Positions 55,324 to 64,000 of a DNA stretch of 64,000 nucleotides are shown one piece after another. Below the pieces are notes generated by a model. The model was given only the letters and a program-made list of their open reading frames with translations. It was not told where the DNA came from and searched no databases. Position 1 is the stretch's first letter; each line of letters begins with the position of its first letter. The position numbers were made by a program, and so were the translations under genes. Location: contig NZ_CP115463.1 in the NCBI RefSeq assembly GCF_027912495.1, positions 3,236,501 through 3,300,500 on the forward strand, in the 5' to 3' direction. This DNA is from Caulobacter sp. NIBR1757. Its GTDB lineage: Bacteria; Pseudomonadota; Alphaproteobacteria; Caulobacterales; Caulobacteraceae.

Positions 55324-56493
55324 CTACGAGACGCGGCGGCCGTCCTTCGGGGCGGCCGTTATCGTATCGGCGGCCCCGGCTCCGCCCAGCGGCGGCGGCC
55401 GCAGGCAGAAGCTGTAGTCGCCGTCATATGGCGTCGGCTGCCAGGCCGCGATCATGGCCGGATCGACGTCGGGCGCGAATCGGGCGTGGCAGTGACCATG
55501 GGTGACCTGGCGATGGGCGCCGGGCAGGTCGGCGAGGATGGCGTCGATCGCCGGCGACACCGTCTGCAACCGGACGCGGGCGACACCCAGGGCCCTGGCG
55601 TTGTCGACCAGGGTGCGGACCAGGGGCGGGATGGCCACGGCCTCATGCTCGACCGGCGCGATCAGGTCGACGATATCAAGGCAGGGCTGGTCGATCTCGG
55701 TCGGCTTGGAGAAGTAGGCCAGCAGGTAGCCGGCCAGCCGCCCCCGGTGCTCGTAGCCGAGCAGGATCGGCCGCCGGGTCAGATCGGGGTCGGCCAGGCG
55801 CCAGCGCAGGGTGGCCGAATCGCGGGCCGCCAGCAGCCGCCCGTCCTCCTGCAACCGGGCCCAAAGCCCGTCGAAGCGGCCATCGACCTCCTGTTCGAAC
55901 AGTACCCGCACATCGGGCGCCAGCCGGGTCACCGCGCCATCGCGCAGTCGATCGCTGATGAAGCGCTCGCCCCGCTCGCGCACGCCGTCAAAGCCGCGCA
56001 GGTTGCTGTAGCGCCACAACAGTCGCTCGCGGACGACCGCCGGCAGATCGACCCACCAGCTGTACTTCACATTGTGGGTCGCGGACGGCCAGGCCTCGAG
56101 GGCGTAGTGGCGATAGTGGCCCGCCGAAACGGCGTTGGCGTTGAACAGATAGATGCCGAACCGGCCCTCCTGCTCGGCCAGGGCGCGCAGCACCATGCGG
56201 CCCGCTCCCTTGGCGCGCGGATGGGCCAGGAAGGTATGGCCGGTCGCCCCGCGCACGACCTGTGTCCCGAAATGGAACCGCTGCACGAAATTTCCCAGAA
56301 AGGCCGAAACCTGCCCGTCCAGTTCACAGACCCAGCCGGCCGGGCCGGCGTCGCCGGGTTCTCGGGCCCCGGGCGGCCCTTCCGCCAGCCACGCCCAGGC
56401 CGCCGCGCTGCGCTGCGGCCACCAGGCCCAGTCGCATAAGGCGTTGACGGCCGGCACATCGTCCAGTCGGAAAGGTCGCAGGTCGTAGGTCAC
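55324..56493 (-). CDS. GNAT-like acyltransferase, possibly double domain
   Basis: A 389-residue soluble protein. The N-terminal half begins LRPFRLDDVPAVNALCDWAWW and has a GNAT-like core (GATGHTFLAHPRAKGAGRMVLRALAEQ). The second half (RRPILLGYEHRGRLAGYLLAYF, then ALGVARVRLQTVSPAIDAILADL) resembles another acyltransferase domain, giving a FemAB-like duplication. GTG start at 56493. It is convergent with maoC and 95 bases downstream of the CsbD-like gene on the same strand. Substrate unknown. Confidence 0.75.
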   Translation of the reverse strand: MTYDLRPFRLDDVPAVNALCDWAWWPQRSAAAWAWLAEGPPGAREPGDAGPAGWVCELDGQVSAFLGNFVQRFHFGTQVVRGATGHTFLAHPRAKGAGRMVLRALAEQEGRFGIYLFNANAVSAGHYRHYALEAWPSATHNVKYSWWVDLPAVVRERLLWRYSNLRGFDGVRERGERFISDRLRDGAVTRLAPDVRVLFEQEVDGRFDGLWARLQEDGRLLAARDSATLRWRLADPDLTRRPILLGYEHRGRLAGYLLAYFSKPTEIDQPCLDIVDLIAPVEHEAVAIPPLVRTLVDNARALGVARVRLQTVSPAIDAILADLPGAHRQVTHGHCHARFAPDVDPAMIAAWQPTPYDGDYSFCLRPPPLGGAGAADTITAAPKDGRRVS

Positions 56494-56588
56494 GATTGCT
56501 CCAGATCGGGGCGGCGAGCGCCTCTTGACCGATCCGGAGCAATGGCCGTGCCAATAGGTGACCCTTTGGTAACTGGGCCGTTAACCGA

Positions 56589-56807
56589 TCAGCTCTTGAA
56601 GCTCTTGTCTTCGGCGTGACGGGCTTCAAAGGAGCGGATTTCTTCTTCCGCCTTGTCCTTGGCGTATCCGTAGCGTTCCTGGATCTTGCCGGCCAGCTGA
56701 TCACGCTTGCCGGCGATCTCGGTCAGATCGTCATCGGTCAACTTGCCCCACTGTTCCTTAGCCTTGCCGGTGAACTGCTTCCACGAGCCTTCGATACGGT
56801 CCCACAT
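56589..56807 (-). CDS. CsbD-family stress protein
   Basis: A 72-residue hydrophilic helical protein with the CsbD pattern: MWDRIEGSWKQFTGKAKEQWGKLTDDDLTEIAGKRDQLAG. Small, charged and probably disordered; members are induced by general stress in other bacteria, with no known biochemical activity. Confidence 0.9.
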   Translation of the reverse strand: MWDRIEGSWKQFTGKAKEQWGKLTDDDLTEIAGKRDQLAGKIQERYGYAKDKAEEEIRSFEARHAEDKSFKS

Positions 56808-56987
56808 GGGCTGATCCTTTCACACATTCACGAAAAGCCGACGATCACCGCCGGCCGGACCATGAAAACCCCTTCATGATGCAGTCCGTTCCGTTGACCC
56901 GCCGCGCCGGGTCGGGCCAAGGTCGGGTCAACGCCGAATGTCCGGCCTTTCAATGCCCCCCTATCCACCTTTCAAGGGTGCCTCCAT

Positions 56988-59153
56988 ATGAACCGTCGTG
57001 AAGTCCTGGCGGCCAGCGCCGCCGCCGCAGCCCTCCTTCCAGGTCAGGTCATGTCCGCAACCAAGCCGAAGCCCGTGCCTCCCGTCGTCAAGAAGGAGCC
57101 GAAGGTCATCGAACAGCTCGGCCGCAAGCGGACCGACGACTACGCCTGGATGAAGGACGACAACTGGCAGCAGGTCCTGCGCGACCCGACCATCGTCAAG
57201 GCGGACGTGAAGGAGCACCTGACCGCCGAGAACGCCTACACCAAGGCCATGCTGTCCTCGACCGAGGACCTGCAGACGAAAATGTTCGAGGAGATGAAGG
57301 GCCGGGTCAAGGAGGACGACGCCTCTGTTCCGGCCCCCGACGGCGCCTGGGAATACTACACCCGCTTCAACAAGGGCGGCCAGCACCCGCTTTTCTGTCG
57401 CCGACCCAAGGGCAAGGCGGATGGCGAGCAGATCCTGCTGGACGCCGACAAGCTGGCCGAGGGCAAGGCCTACTCCGAGGTCGCCGCCACCGCCCACAGC
57501 AGCGACCACAAGCTGTTCGCCTATGCCGAGGACGCCCAGGGTTCGGAATTCCACAAGATCTTCGTCAAGGACCTGGAGACCGGCCAGCTGGTCGGCGAGA
57601 CCATCGAGGCCGGCTACGGCGATGTGATCTTCTCGCCGGACGGCGCCTGGCTGTTCTGGACCAACCGCGACACCGAGGGCCGTCCCGACAAGGTCTTCCG
57701 CCGCCCCGCCCGCGGCGGCGAAGCCACGGTGGTCTATGAAGAGTCCGACGAGGGCATGTTCATGGGCGTCGGCACGACCGCCTCGGACGCCTTCATCTCG
57801 ATCGGCATCGGCAACCAGGAGACCAGCGAGCTTCGCCTGATCCCGGCCGAGACCCCGACCGCCACGCCGGTGGTCTTCGCCGCCCGTAACCCCGGCGTCC
57901 TCTATGACGTCGAGCACTGGGACGGAAAGTTCGTCATCCGCACCAACGCCGGCGGCGCCGTCGACTTCAAGCTCTGCACCGCCGAGCCCGGCAAGACCGA
58001 GGCCGCCCACTGGAAGGACTGGATCGCGCACCGGCCGGGCCACTTCATCGTCGGCATCGGGGCCTTCAAGGATCACCTGGTCCGGATCGAGCGGGTCAAC
58101 GCCAACAACTCGATCTTCATCACCAAACGGGCCGACAAATCCGAGCACGCCATCGCCGTCGACGAGAAGGCCTATGTGCTGGGCATCGAAGGCGGGTTCG
58201 AGTTCGACACCCCGGTGATGCGCTACACCTACACCTCGCCGACCACGCCCCGGCAATGGTTCGACTACGACATGGAGGCGCGCACCAAGACCCTGCGCAA
58301 GACCCAGGAAATCCCCTCGGGCCACGATCCGTCGAAGTACGTCGTCGACCGTGTCTATGCGAAAGCCAGCGACGGCGCCGAGGTGCCGATCACCGTCCTG
58401 CGCCGCAAGGACGTCGCCCTCGACGGCAAGGCGCCGCTGCTGGTCTACGGCTACGGATCCTACGGTATCCCGCAGGAGCCGGGCTTCTCGATCCGCAACT
58501 TCAGCCTGGTCGATCGCGGCTGGGTCTGGGCCATCACCCATATCCGCGGCGGCTCCGACAAGGGCTGGGGCTGGTTCCAGGACGGCCGCAAGTTCAAGAA
58601 GAAGAACACCTTCACCGACTTCATCGCCTGCACCGAGCACCTGCAGAAGAACGGCTACGGCAAGCCGGCCAAGACCGTGGCCTACGGCGGTTCGGCCGGT
58701 GGTCTGCTGATGGGCGCGGTCATCAACATGCGGCCGGACCTCTATGCCGGCATCATCGCCGCCGTGCCGTTCGTCGATGTCATCAACACCATGAGCGACA
58801 CCAGCCTGCCGCTGACCCCGCCGGAGTGGCCCGAATGGGGCAACCCGATCGAGGACGCCGCCGCTTACGACTACATGATGAGCTACAGCCCCTACGACAA
58901 CGTCGGCAAGAAGCCCTATCCCAGCGTGCTGGCGACGGGCGGCCTGTCGGACGGCCGGGTCACCTACTGGGAGCCGGAGAAGTGGGCGGTGAAGCTGCGG
59001 GAGAACACCACCAGCGGCAATCCCATCCTCCTGAAGATCAACATGGAGGCCGGCCACGGCGGCGCTTCGGGGCGGTTCGACTTCCTCAAGGAAATCGCGC
59101 TGGACTACGCATACGCGGTCTGGGCCGTCGAGAAGGGCTGGACCAGGGTTTGA
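56988..59153 (+). CDS. ptrB: Oligopeptidase B (S9A), probably Tat-exported
   Basis: A 721-residue prolyl-oligopeptidase-family serine peptidase, cleaving peptides after basic residues. The N-terminal propeller (~80-400) is followed by the alpha/beta hydrolase domain: nucleophile in YGGSAGG (about Ser569), Asp in TGGLSDGRV, His in EAGHGG. An N-terminal MNRREVLAASAAAAALLPGQV resembles a twin-arginine signal, so the enzyme may act in the periplasm, unlike E. coli PtrB. The inverted repeat at 59158 follows directly. Confidence 0.92.
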   Translation: MNRREVLAASAAAAALLPGQVMSATKPKPVPPVVKKEPKVIEQLGRKRTDDYAWMKDDNWQQVLRDPTIVKADVKEHLTAENAYTKAMLSSTEDLQTKMFEEMKGRVKEDDASVPAPDGAWEYYTRFNKGGQHPLFCRRPKGKADGEQILLDADKLAEGKAYSEVAATAHSSDHKLFAYAEDAQGSEFHKIFVKDLETGQLVGETIEAGYGDVIFSPDGAWLFWTNRDTEGRPDKVFRRPARGGEATVVYEESDEGMFMGVGTTASDAFISIGIGNQETSELRLIPAETPTATPVVFAARNPGVLYDVEHWDGKFVIRTNAGGAVDFKLCTAEPGKTEAAHWKDWIAHRPGHFIVGIGAFKDHLVRIERVNANNSIFITKRADKSEHAIAVDEKAYVLGIEGGFEFDTPVMRYTYTSPTTPRQWFDYDMEARTKTLRKTQEIPSGHDPSKYVVDRVYAKASDGAEVPITVLRRKDVALDGKAPLLVYGYGSYGIPQEPGFSIRNFSLVDRGWVWAITHIRGGSDKGWGWFQDGRKFKKKNTFTDFIACTEHLQKNGYGKPAKTVAYGGSAGGLLMGAVINMRPDLYAGIIAAVPFVDVINTMSDTSLPLTPPEWPEWGNPIEDAAAYDYMMSYSPYDNVGKKPYPSVLATGGLSDGRVTYWEPEKWAVKLRENTTSGNPILLKINMEAGHGGASGRFDFLKEIALDYAYAVWAVEKGWTRV

Positions 59154-59157
59154 TCTC

Positions 59158-59354
59158 CATCCTCCCCCGTTTACGGGGGAGGGGGACCGCCGCCGAAGGC
59201 GGTGGTGGAGGGGGCGAGTGACGGAGCGATGACGTTGCGGGTTCGAAGAATGCGGTGGGAGACCTTGGAGGTCGGTGGGGTCCTCGCCCCCTCCACCACC
59301 CGCTTCGCGGGCGGTCCCCCTCCCCCGTACGCGCTTCGCGCTACGTGGGAGGAT
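59158..59354. repeat. Long intergenic inverted-repeat element, copy 2
   Basis: The same family as 2137-2322. Left arm 59158-59218, right arm ~59283-59354, both ending in the GGAGGATG/CATCCTCC terminus. A further small hairpin (GTACGCGCTTCGCGCTACG) is inserted in the right arm. The terminal GTGGGAGGATG lies just before the GTG start of the acetyltransferase at 59360 and probably supplies its ribosome-binding site. Confidence 0.82.
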
Positions 59355-59359
59355 GAGGG

Positions 59360-59905
59360 GTGATCGTCCGGGACGCCACCGAAGCCGACGCGCCGGCGCT
59401 GGCCGCCATCTACGGCGACGCCTGCCTGCACGGCTTCGGGACGTTCGAGGAGGTCCCGCCGGAACCGGCCGAGATGGCGCGGCGGCTGGCCGAGGTGAAG
59501 GATCTCGGCCTGCCCTACCTCGTCGCCGAGGAGGAGGGTGAGGTCGTCGGCCTCTGCTACGCCAAGCCGTTCCGTCCCCGCTCGGCCTATCGGTTCACGG
59601 TCGAGGACAGCGTCTACGTCGCCCCTGGTCAGGGCGGAAAGGGCGTCGGCCGCCTGATGCTGGCCGAGCTGATCCGGCGGTGCGAGCCGCTGGGCCTGCG
59701 ACAGATGACGGCGGTGATCGGCGACAGCCTCAACGCCGGCTCCATCGGCCTGCACGCGGCGCTGGGCTTCGAACACACCGGCGTCTTCAAGGCCGTCGGC
59801 TGGAAGCACGGCCGCTGGGTCGACATCGTTTTCATGCAGCTGTCCCTCAACGGTGGCGACAGCACGGAGCCCTCGGGTCGCGGACAGACCCTGCGGGAAT
59901 TCTGA
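59360..59905 (+). CDS. GNAT acetyltransferase, phosphinothricin acetyltransferase type
   Basis: A 181-residue PAT/BAR-like protein: MIVRDATEADAPALAAIYGDACLHGFGTFEEVPP, then YRFTVEDSVYVAPGQGGKGVGRLMLAEL with the acetyl-CoA loop, and SIGLHAALGFEHTGVFKAVGWKHGRWVDIVFMQ, all characteristic of the methionine-sulfoximine/phosphinothricin acetyltransferase group. GTG start at 59360, apparently using the ribosome-binding site in the inverted repeat. Confidence 0.88.
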   Translation: MIVRDATEADAPALAAIYGDACLHGFGTFEEVPPEPAEMARRLAEVKDLGLPYLVAEEEGEVVGLCYAKPFRPRSAYRFTVEDSVYVAPGQGGKGVGRLMLAELIRRCEPLGLRQMTAVIGDSLNAGSIGLHAALGFEHTGVFKAVGWKHGRWVDIVFMQLSLNGGDSTEPSGRGQTLREF

Positions 59906-59946
59906 CCGTGCTTGAGGTCGCAAGCGGAAGGGCCTATCTCGCCCGC

Positions 59947-60243
59947 ATGATGGCCCTGCGCCCCCTGCTGCTGATCCTGACGGCGATCGTCTTCGCCTTC
60001 GGCAGCCTGGCGCGCGCCGCCGAGATGCCAATGAGCGAGCCGCCCTGCCACGAGGCGCCCGCCGCCCCCTCCGGCAAGGCCACCCTGGCGGTCAGCTGCT
60101 GCGTCGGCTGCATGCCGGCCCCCAACCTCCTGCCCGCCCCCATCCTGACGCCGACGGCGGCGACGGCGGCGACCTACAACATCGCCAGCCCCACCCTGCT
60201 GAGCCGCCCCCTGACCCCCGAGACCCCGCCTCCCCGCGCCTGA
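59947..60243 (+). CDS. Small secreted Cys/Pro-rich protein
   Basis: 98 residues with a signal peptide (MMALRPLLLILTAIVFAFGSLARA) and a mature part carrying PPCHE and VSCCVGCMPAP, a cysteine cluster that could bind metal. It precedes the Met/His-rich outer-membrane protein by 70 bases, suggesting a metal-related pair. Two adjacent ATG codons (59947, 59950) are possible starts. Confidence 0.62.
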   Translation: MMALRPLLLILTAIVFAFGSLARAAEMPMSEPPCHEAPAAPSGKATLAVSCCVGCMPAPNLLPAPILTPTAATAATYNIASPTLLSRPLTPETPPPRA

Positions 60244-60313
60244 TCCGCCCGCTTCACGGTCGCCCTTGGCGGCCTTTCGGATCATGATCAAGCCAACACA
60301 AGGAGGAGGTCCC

Positions 60314-61597
60314 ATGACCTCGAACACCAAACGGGCGCTGCTCGGCGGGGCGGCCATTCTGGCTGCCGCCGGCCTCGCCCTGCCCGCCTTTGCCCAGACC
60401 GAACCCGACCACGCCAACATGGACCATGGGGAGATGGCCACGATGGGCATGCAGAGCCCCTACGGGCCCTGGCCCATGGCCCGCGACGCCAGCGGCACCA
60501 GCTGGCAACCCGAGGCCGCGGGACACGGCGGCGTCCATTCCAGCCTGGGCGACTGGATGGTGATGAGCCACGTCCTGCTCAACGCCGTCTATAGCGACCA
60601 GTCGGGGCCGCGCGGCGACGACAAGGGCTTCATCGCCGGCATGGTCATGGCCTCGGCCAGCCGGGAGGTCGGCAATACGACTGTCCAGTTCCGCGCCATG
60701 CTCAGCCCCGACCCGTTGATGGGCGAGGAGGGCTATCCGCTGCTGCTGGCGGCCGGCGAGAGCGCCGACGGAGTCGAGCCCCTGGTCGATCGGCAACATC
60801 CCCATGACCTGTTCATGGAGCTGTCGGCCAGCGTCTCCTTCCGCCTGGACGGCGACCAGAGCCTCTTCCTCTACGGCGGCCTGCCCGGCGAGCCGGCCTT
60901 TGGCCCGCCGGCCTTCATGCACCGCCCGGCCGCCATGGACAGCCCCGAGGCGCCGATCAGCCACCACTGGCTGGACAGCACCCACATCACCTTCGGCGTC
61001 CTCACCGCCGGCTACGCCAACGGGCCGTTCAAGGTCGAGGCCTCGCGCTTCCGGGGCCGGGAACCGGATCAGGAGCGCTGGGACATCGAGACCGGCGATC
61101 TCGACTCCACCGCTGTCCGGTTCAGCTGGAACCCGACGGAAAACTGGGCCCTGCAGGCCAGCTGGGCCAACATCAAGAGTCCGGAGGCCCTGGAACCCGA
61201 CCATGACGAGCGCCGGGTTTCCCTGAGCGCGCTCTACACACGGAATTTCGGAGACACCAAGGTTTCCGGGACCCTGGCCTGGGCCCGCAAGGACATCGTC
61301 CCCGGCGACACCTCCCAGGCCTGGCTGGTCGAGGGCGCCGTGCAGCCCGGCCCCTGGACGATCTTCACCCGCCTGGAGCAGGTGGATCAGTCGGAGCTGA
61401 CTCTCGGCGTCCACCACGGGCCGCAATACACGGTCCGCAAGGCCTCGCTGGGCGTCATCCACGACTGGTGGGTGACGGACAACGTGCGGGTCGGCGTCGG
61501 CGGCCTGGTCAACGCCTACGATATCCCGGCGCCGCTCTCGGCCAGCTATGGCGACCCCGGCGGCGGCATGCTGTTCGTCCGCCTGAAGGTCGAGTGA
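60314..61597 (+). CDS. Outer-membrane beta-barrel-like protein with Met/His-rich N-terminus
   Basis: 427 residues with a signal peptide (to about ALPAFAQ). The mature N-terminus DHANMDHGEMATMGMQ is Met/His/Asp-rich, as in copper- or silver-handling proteins. The rest alternates beta strands typical of an outer-membrane barrel and ends in LFVRLKVE. The start at ATG 60314 follows AGGAGGAGG. It probably forms a transcription unit with the small Cys-rich protein. A metal-resistance role is inference. Confidence 0.72.
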   Translation: MTSNTKRALLGGAAILAAAGLALPAFAQTEPDHANMDHGEMATMGMQSPYGPWPMARDASGTSWQPEAAGHGGVHSSLGDWMVMSHVLLNAVYSDQSGPRGDDKGFIAGMVMASASREVGNTTVQFRAMLSPDPLMGEEGYPLLLAAGESADGVEPLVDRQHPHDLFMELSASVSFRLDGDQSLFLYGGLPGEPAFGPPAFMHRPAAMDSPEAPISHHWLDSTHITFGVLTAGYANGPFKVEASRFRGREPDQERWDIETGDLDSTAVRFSWNPTENWALQASWANIKSPEALEPDHDERRVSLSALYTRNFGDTKVSGTLAWARKDIVPGDTSQAWLVEGAVQPGPWTIFTRLEQVDQSELTLGVHHGPQYTVRKASLGVIHDWWVTDNVRVGVGGLVNAYDIPAPLSASYGDPGGGMLFVRLKVE

Positions 61598-64000
61598 TCA
61601 GCCGATCCGGCCGATGACCCTGGCCAGGGCGGCGGCGTCGTAGGGCTTTGTCAGCCAGGCGGCGCCGCCGCCATCCTCGGGCTCCAGCTCGCCAGTGGCG
61701 AAGACGATGCGCAGATCGGGCCGCAGGGCCAGGGCCTTGGCCGCCAGGTCCCGGCCGTTCATGCCCGGCAGGCCGAGGTCGGTGAACAGCACATCGACCC
61801 GGCCGGCGCCTTCCAGCACCGCCAGGGCGCCCGGTCCGTCGCCGGCCGGCTCGACGGCATAGCCGAGGGCGGCGATCATCTCGGCGGCGGCTTCGCGGAT
61901 CAGGGCGTCGTCCTCGACCAGCAGCACGGTCGGCCTGGCCCCGCCCAGCGCCTGCATGACCTTCCGGGCCAGGGCCTCTCGTCCGTAGGGCTTGGACAGC
62001 AGGTTGACGCCCTCGTCGAGGCGGCCGTGGTGGACGATGGCGTTCTCGGTGTAGCCGGAGGTGTAGAGCACCGGCAGGCCGGGGCGCAGCGTCTGGGCCC
62101 TGGCGGCGAAGTCGCGGGTCTTGATGGCGCCGGGCATGATGACGTCGGTGAACATCAGGTCGATGGCCGCATCGCCGTTCAGGATGGCCAGGGCGCTTTC
62201 AGGACCATCGGCCTGCAGGGCGCTGAACCCCATGTCGGTCAGCATGGCGACGGCGGCCTCGCGCACGGCCTGTTCGTCCTCGACGACGAGAATGGTCTGG
62301 CCCCGTCCAGCCGGCGCCGTCGCCTGGGTGGCTGTACGCTCGACGGCGGCCTTGCGGGTGCGCGGCAGGTAGAGCTTCACGGTCGTGCCCTGGCCTGGCT
62401 CGCTGTAGATCTTGATGTGGCCGCCGGACTGTTTGACGAAGCCGTAGACCATCGAGAGGCCGAGGCCCGTGCCCCTGCCCTCGCCCTTGGTCGAGAAGAA
62501 GGGTTCGAAGACACGGGCCAGGGTTTCGGGGCTCATGCCGGCGCCGCTGTCGGAGACCGCCAGCATCACGTACTGGCCTGCCTTCACGTCGGGCTCCTGG
62601 CGGGCGTAGTCGTCGTCGAGGGCGGCGTTGGCGACCTCCACCGTCAGGCGGCCGCCCCCGGGCATGGCGTCACGGGCGTTGATGGCCAGGTTCAGCAGAG
62701 CGCTCTCGACCTGGGCCGGGTCGGCCAGGGTGTTCCACAGGCCGCCGGCGATGACCGTCTCGACCTCGACCCCCTCGCCGATCGTTCGACGCATCAGCTC
62801 GGCCACCTCGCCGACCAGGCGGCCCAGGTTGATCGGCTGCGGCTCCAGCGGCTGGCGGCGGGCGAAGGCCAGCAGGCGACGGGTCAGGTCGGCGGCCCGC
62901 TCGGCCCCGTGGATGGCGTTGCGCAGGCGGCGCCGGGCCTTCTCGTCGGTGATGGCCGGCTCGATCAGCTCGAGGTTGGCGCGGATGACCTGCAGCAGGT
63001 TGTTGAAGTCGTGGGCGACGCCGCCGGTCAGCTGGCCGACCGCCTCCATGCGCTGGGCGCGGCGGAGTTGGCCCTCCTGGGCCTCGCGCTCGGTAACGTC
63101 GCGGGCCGAGCCGACGATGCGCTCGATGCGGCCGTCCTCACCGTGCACTGGCACCAGAACCGATTCCCAGATCCGCGTGACCCCTCCGGGGAACGGCAAC
63201 TCGTCCCGTGTGGAGAGGGGCGCGCCCTTGTCGACGACCCGCTGGTAGTAGGCGCTGAGCGCCTTGGCGGCCGGGGCCGGGGCCAGCTGTTCGACCGTCT
63301 TGCCGCGCATGCGGTCGGCCTTCAGGCCGGTGGCGGCCTCGAGGGCCGGATTGAGGTCCTCCAGGGTGAAACGGCCGTCCTCGCCCACGCCGATGACGAA
63401 GACGTAGTCGGCGGTGTTGGCGAACACGGCGCTGTAGAGCGCGACGCTCTCGCGCTGGCCATGCTGGGCGGCATCACGAGCGGCCAGGGCCTGGCCCAGC
63501 TGATGGTTGGCGCGGCCGAGGCCGAAGATGGCCCAGGCCAGGCCGGCCAGGGCGATGGCGGCGAAGATCAGTCCGATCAGGAAGCTGAGCTGCTCCTCGG
63601 CGTCGGCCTGCTTCTGACGCTCGGCCAGCAGGCCCTTCTCGCTGGCGATCAGCTCTCCGACCAACTGGCGGATGCGGTCCATCTGGACCTTGCCACGGCC
63701 GGTCTCCAGGAGGTCCCGGGCGGCCTCCAGCCTGTTTTCGCGAACCATCCCGTTGGTGCGTTCGATGATCGCCATGCGCAACGTGAGCGCCCGTTCGATC
63801 TCCCGCGCCCTCGCCGACTGGTCAGGGTTGTCCCGCACCATGCGGCGCAGCCGCTCGCTCTCCGGCCCCAGCTTCTCGACGGCGGCCTCGAAGGGCTCCA
63901 GGTAGGTCTCGTCGCGGGTCAACAGAAAGCCCCGCTGGCCGTTCTCGGCGTCCTGCACCAGGGAGAAGACGCCCCGGGCCGCATCCAGCACCTCGAAGGT
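61598..64000 (-). CDS. Hybrid histidine kinase, 5' end outside window
   Basis: About 800 residues visible; the N-terminal membrane segment and start lie beyond the window edge. In order: CHASE3-like sensor ([24 protein letters not shown]), a membrane helix ([22 protein letters not shown]), a PAS domain, HisKA with the His in [11 protein letters not shown], a catalytic domain ([21 protein letters not shown]), then two receiver domains with Asp in LMFTDVIMP and [10 protein letters not shown]. The double receiver suggests a multistep phosphorelay. The frame is open to position 64000. Confidence 0.92.
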   Translation of the reverse strand, partial: TFEVLDAARGVFSLVQDAENGQRGFLLTRDETYLEPFEAAVEKLGPESERLRRMVRDNPDQSARAREIERALTLRMAIIERTNGMVRENRLEAARDLLETGRGKVQMDRIRQLVGELIASEKGLLAERQKQADAEEQLSFLIGLIFAAIALAGLAWAIFGLGRANHQLGQALAARDAAQHGQRESVALYSAVFANTADYVFVIGVGEDGRFTLEDLNPALEAATGLKADRMRGKTVEQLAPAPAAKALSAYYQRVVDKGAPLSTRDELPFPGGVTRIWESVLVPVHGEDGRIERIVGSARDVTEREAQEGQLRRAQRMEAVGQLTGGVAHDFNNLLQVIRANLELIEPAITDEKARRRLRNAIHGAERAADLTRRLLAFARRQPLEPQPINLGRLVGEVAELMRRTIGEGVEVETVIAGGLWNTLADPAQVESALLNLAINARDAMPGGGRLTVEVANAALDDDYARQEPDVKAGQYVMLAVSDSGAGMSPETLARVFEPFFSTKGEGRGTGLGLSMVYGFVKQSGGHIKIYSEPGQGTTVKLYLPRTRKAAVERTATQATAPAGRGQTILVVEDEQAVREAAVAMLTDMGFSALQADGPESALAILNGDAAIDLMFTDVIMPGAIKTRDFAARAQTLRPGLPVLYTSGYTENAIVHHGRLDEGVNLLSKPYGREALARKVMQALGGARPTVLLVEDDALIREAAAEMIAALGYAVEPAGDGPGALAVLEGAGRVDVLFTDLGLPGMNGRDLAAKALALRPDLRIVFATGELEPEDGGGAAWLTKPYDAAALARVIGRIG

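Overview
This 64-kb, strongly GC-rich window reads as chromosomal DNA of a Caulobacteraceae-type alphaproteobacterium (Phenylobacterium/Caulobacter/Brevundimonas relatives). The pointers are a MucR/Ros-family regulator, a histidine kinase with a DivJ/PleC-like dimerisation domain, DUF2336, DUF1491 and PAS_5 proteins, and dispersed intergenic inverted repeats. No rRNA, tRNA, CRISPR array, insertion sequence or complete prophage was seen. Assignments come from reading the translations by eye; no database was searched.

Layout. 1-573: 3' part missing from a secreted Pro-rich protein. 629-3691: ABC importer operon (lipoprotein binding protein, DUF559 protein, ATPase, permease), with a long inverted repeat inside it. 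4166-10831: uup, small unknown genes, prfC, a secreted HExxH/TPR protein. 10899-15773: DUF1491, a secreted protein broken by a one-base frameshift, two divergent histidine kinases, a low-GC sufE-like gene, a PAS_5 protein. 15994-23174: mucR, DUF2336, DoxX-like, enoyl-CoA hydratase, P450, and a pair made of a sulfotransferase-like P-loop protein and a class IV aminotransferase-fold protein that seems to lack its PLP lysine. 23276-29152: a 1,958-residue RTX protein. 29743-34181: three tandem phage-collar (MdpB-type) proteins followed by DUF6916, a GNAT, an Asp/Asn beta-hydroxylase and a sulfotransferase-like protein. 34802-44290: a compact, divergently transcribed type II secretion system. 44542-47814: an M1 aminopeptidase fused to DUF192. 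47935-56807: acyl-CoA ligase, winged-helix protein, TIGR03032 protein, FG-GAP/RTX protein, MaoC, GNAT-like and CsbD proteins. 56988-64000: Tat-type oligopeptidase B, a PAT-type acetyltransferase, a small Cys-rich plus outer-membrane protein pair, and a hybrid histidine kinase cut by the window edge.

The two strongest leads for something undescribed are these. (1) The non-phage collar-protein locus carries three putative protein- or metabolite-modifying enzymes, with large RTX exoproteins next to it. (2) A family of about 250-bp elements occurs three times (6426-6676, 19513-19780, 44277-44531). Each has a TCTAGA-centred palindrome at one end and GGTATAAT-N5-GCCGCTTCG at the other, with an interior that is largely different between copies. 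One copy supplies the last codons and stop of the prepilin peptidase gene and a TATAAT box upstream of the aminopeptidase gene.
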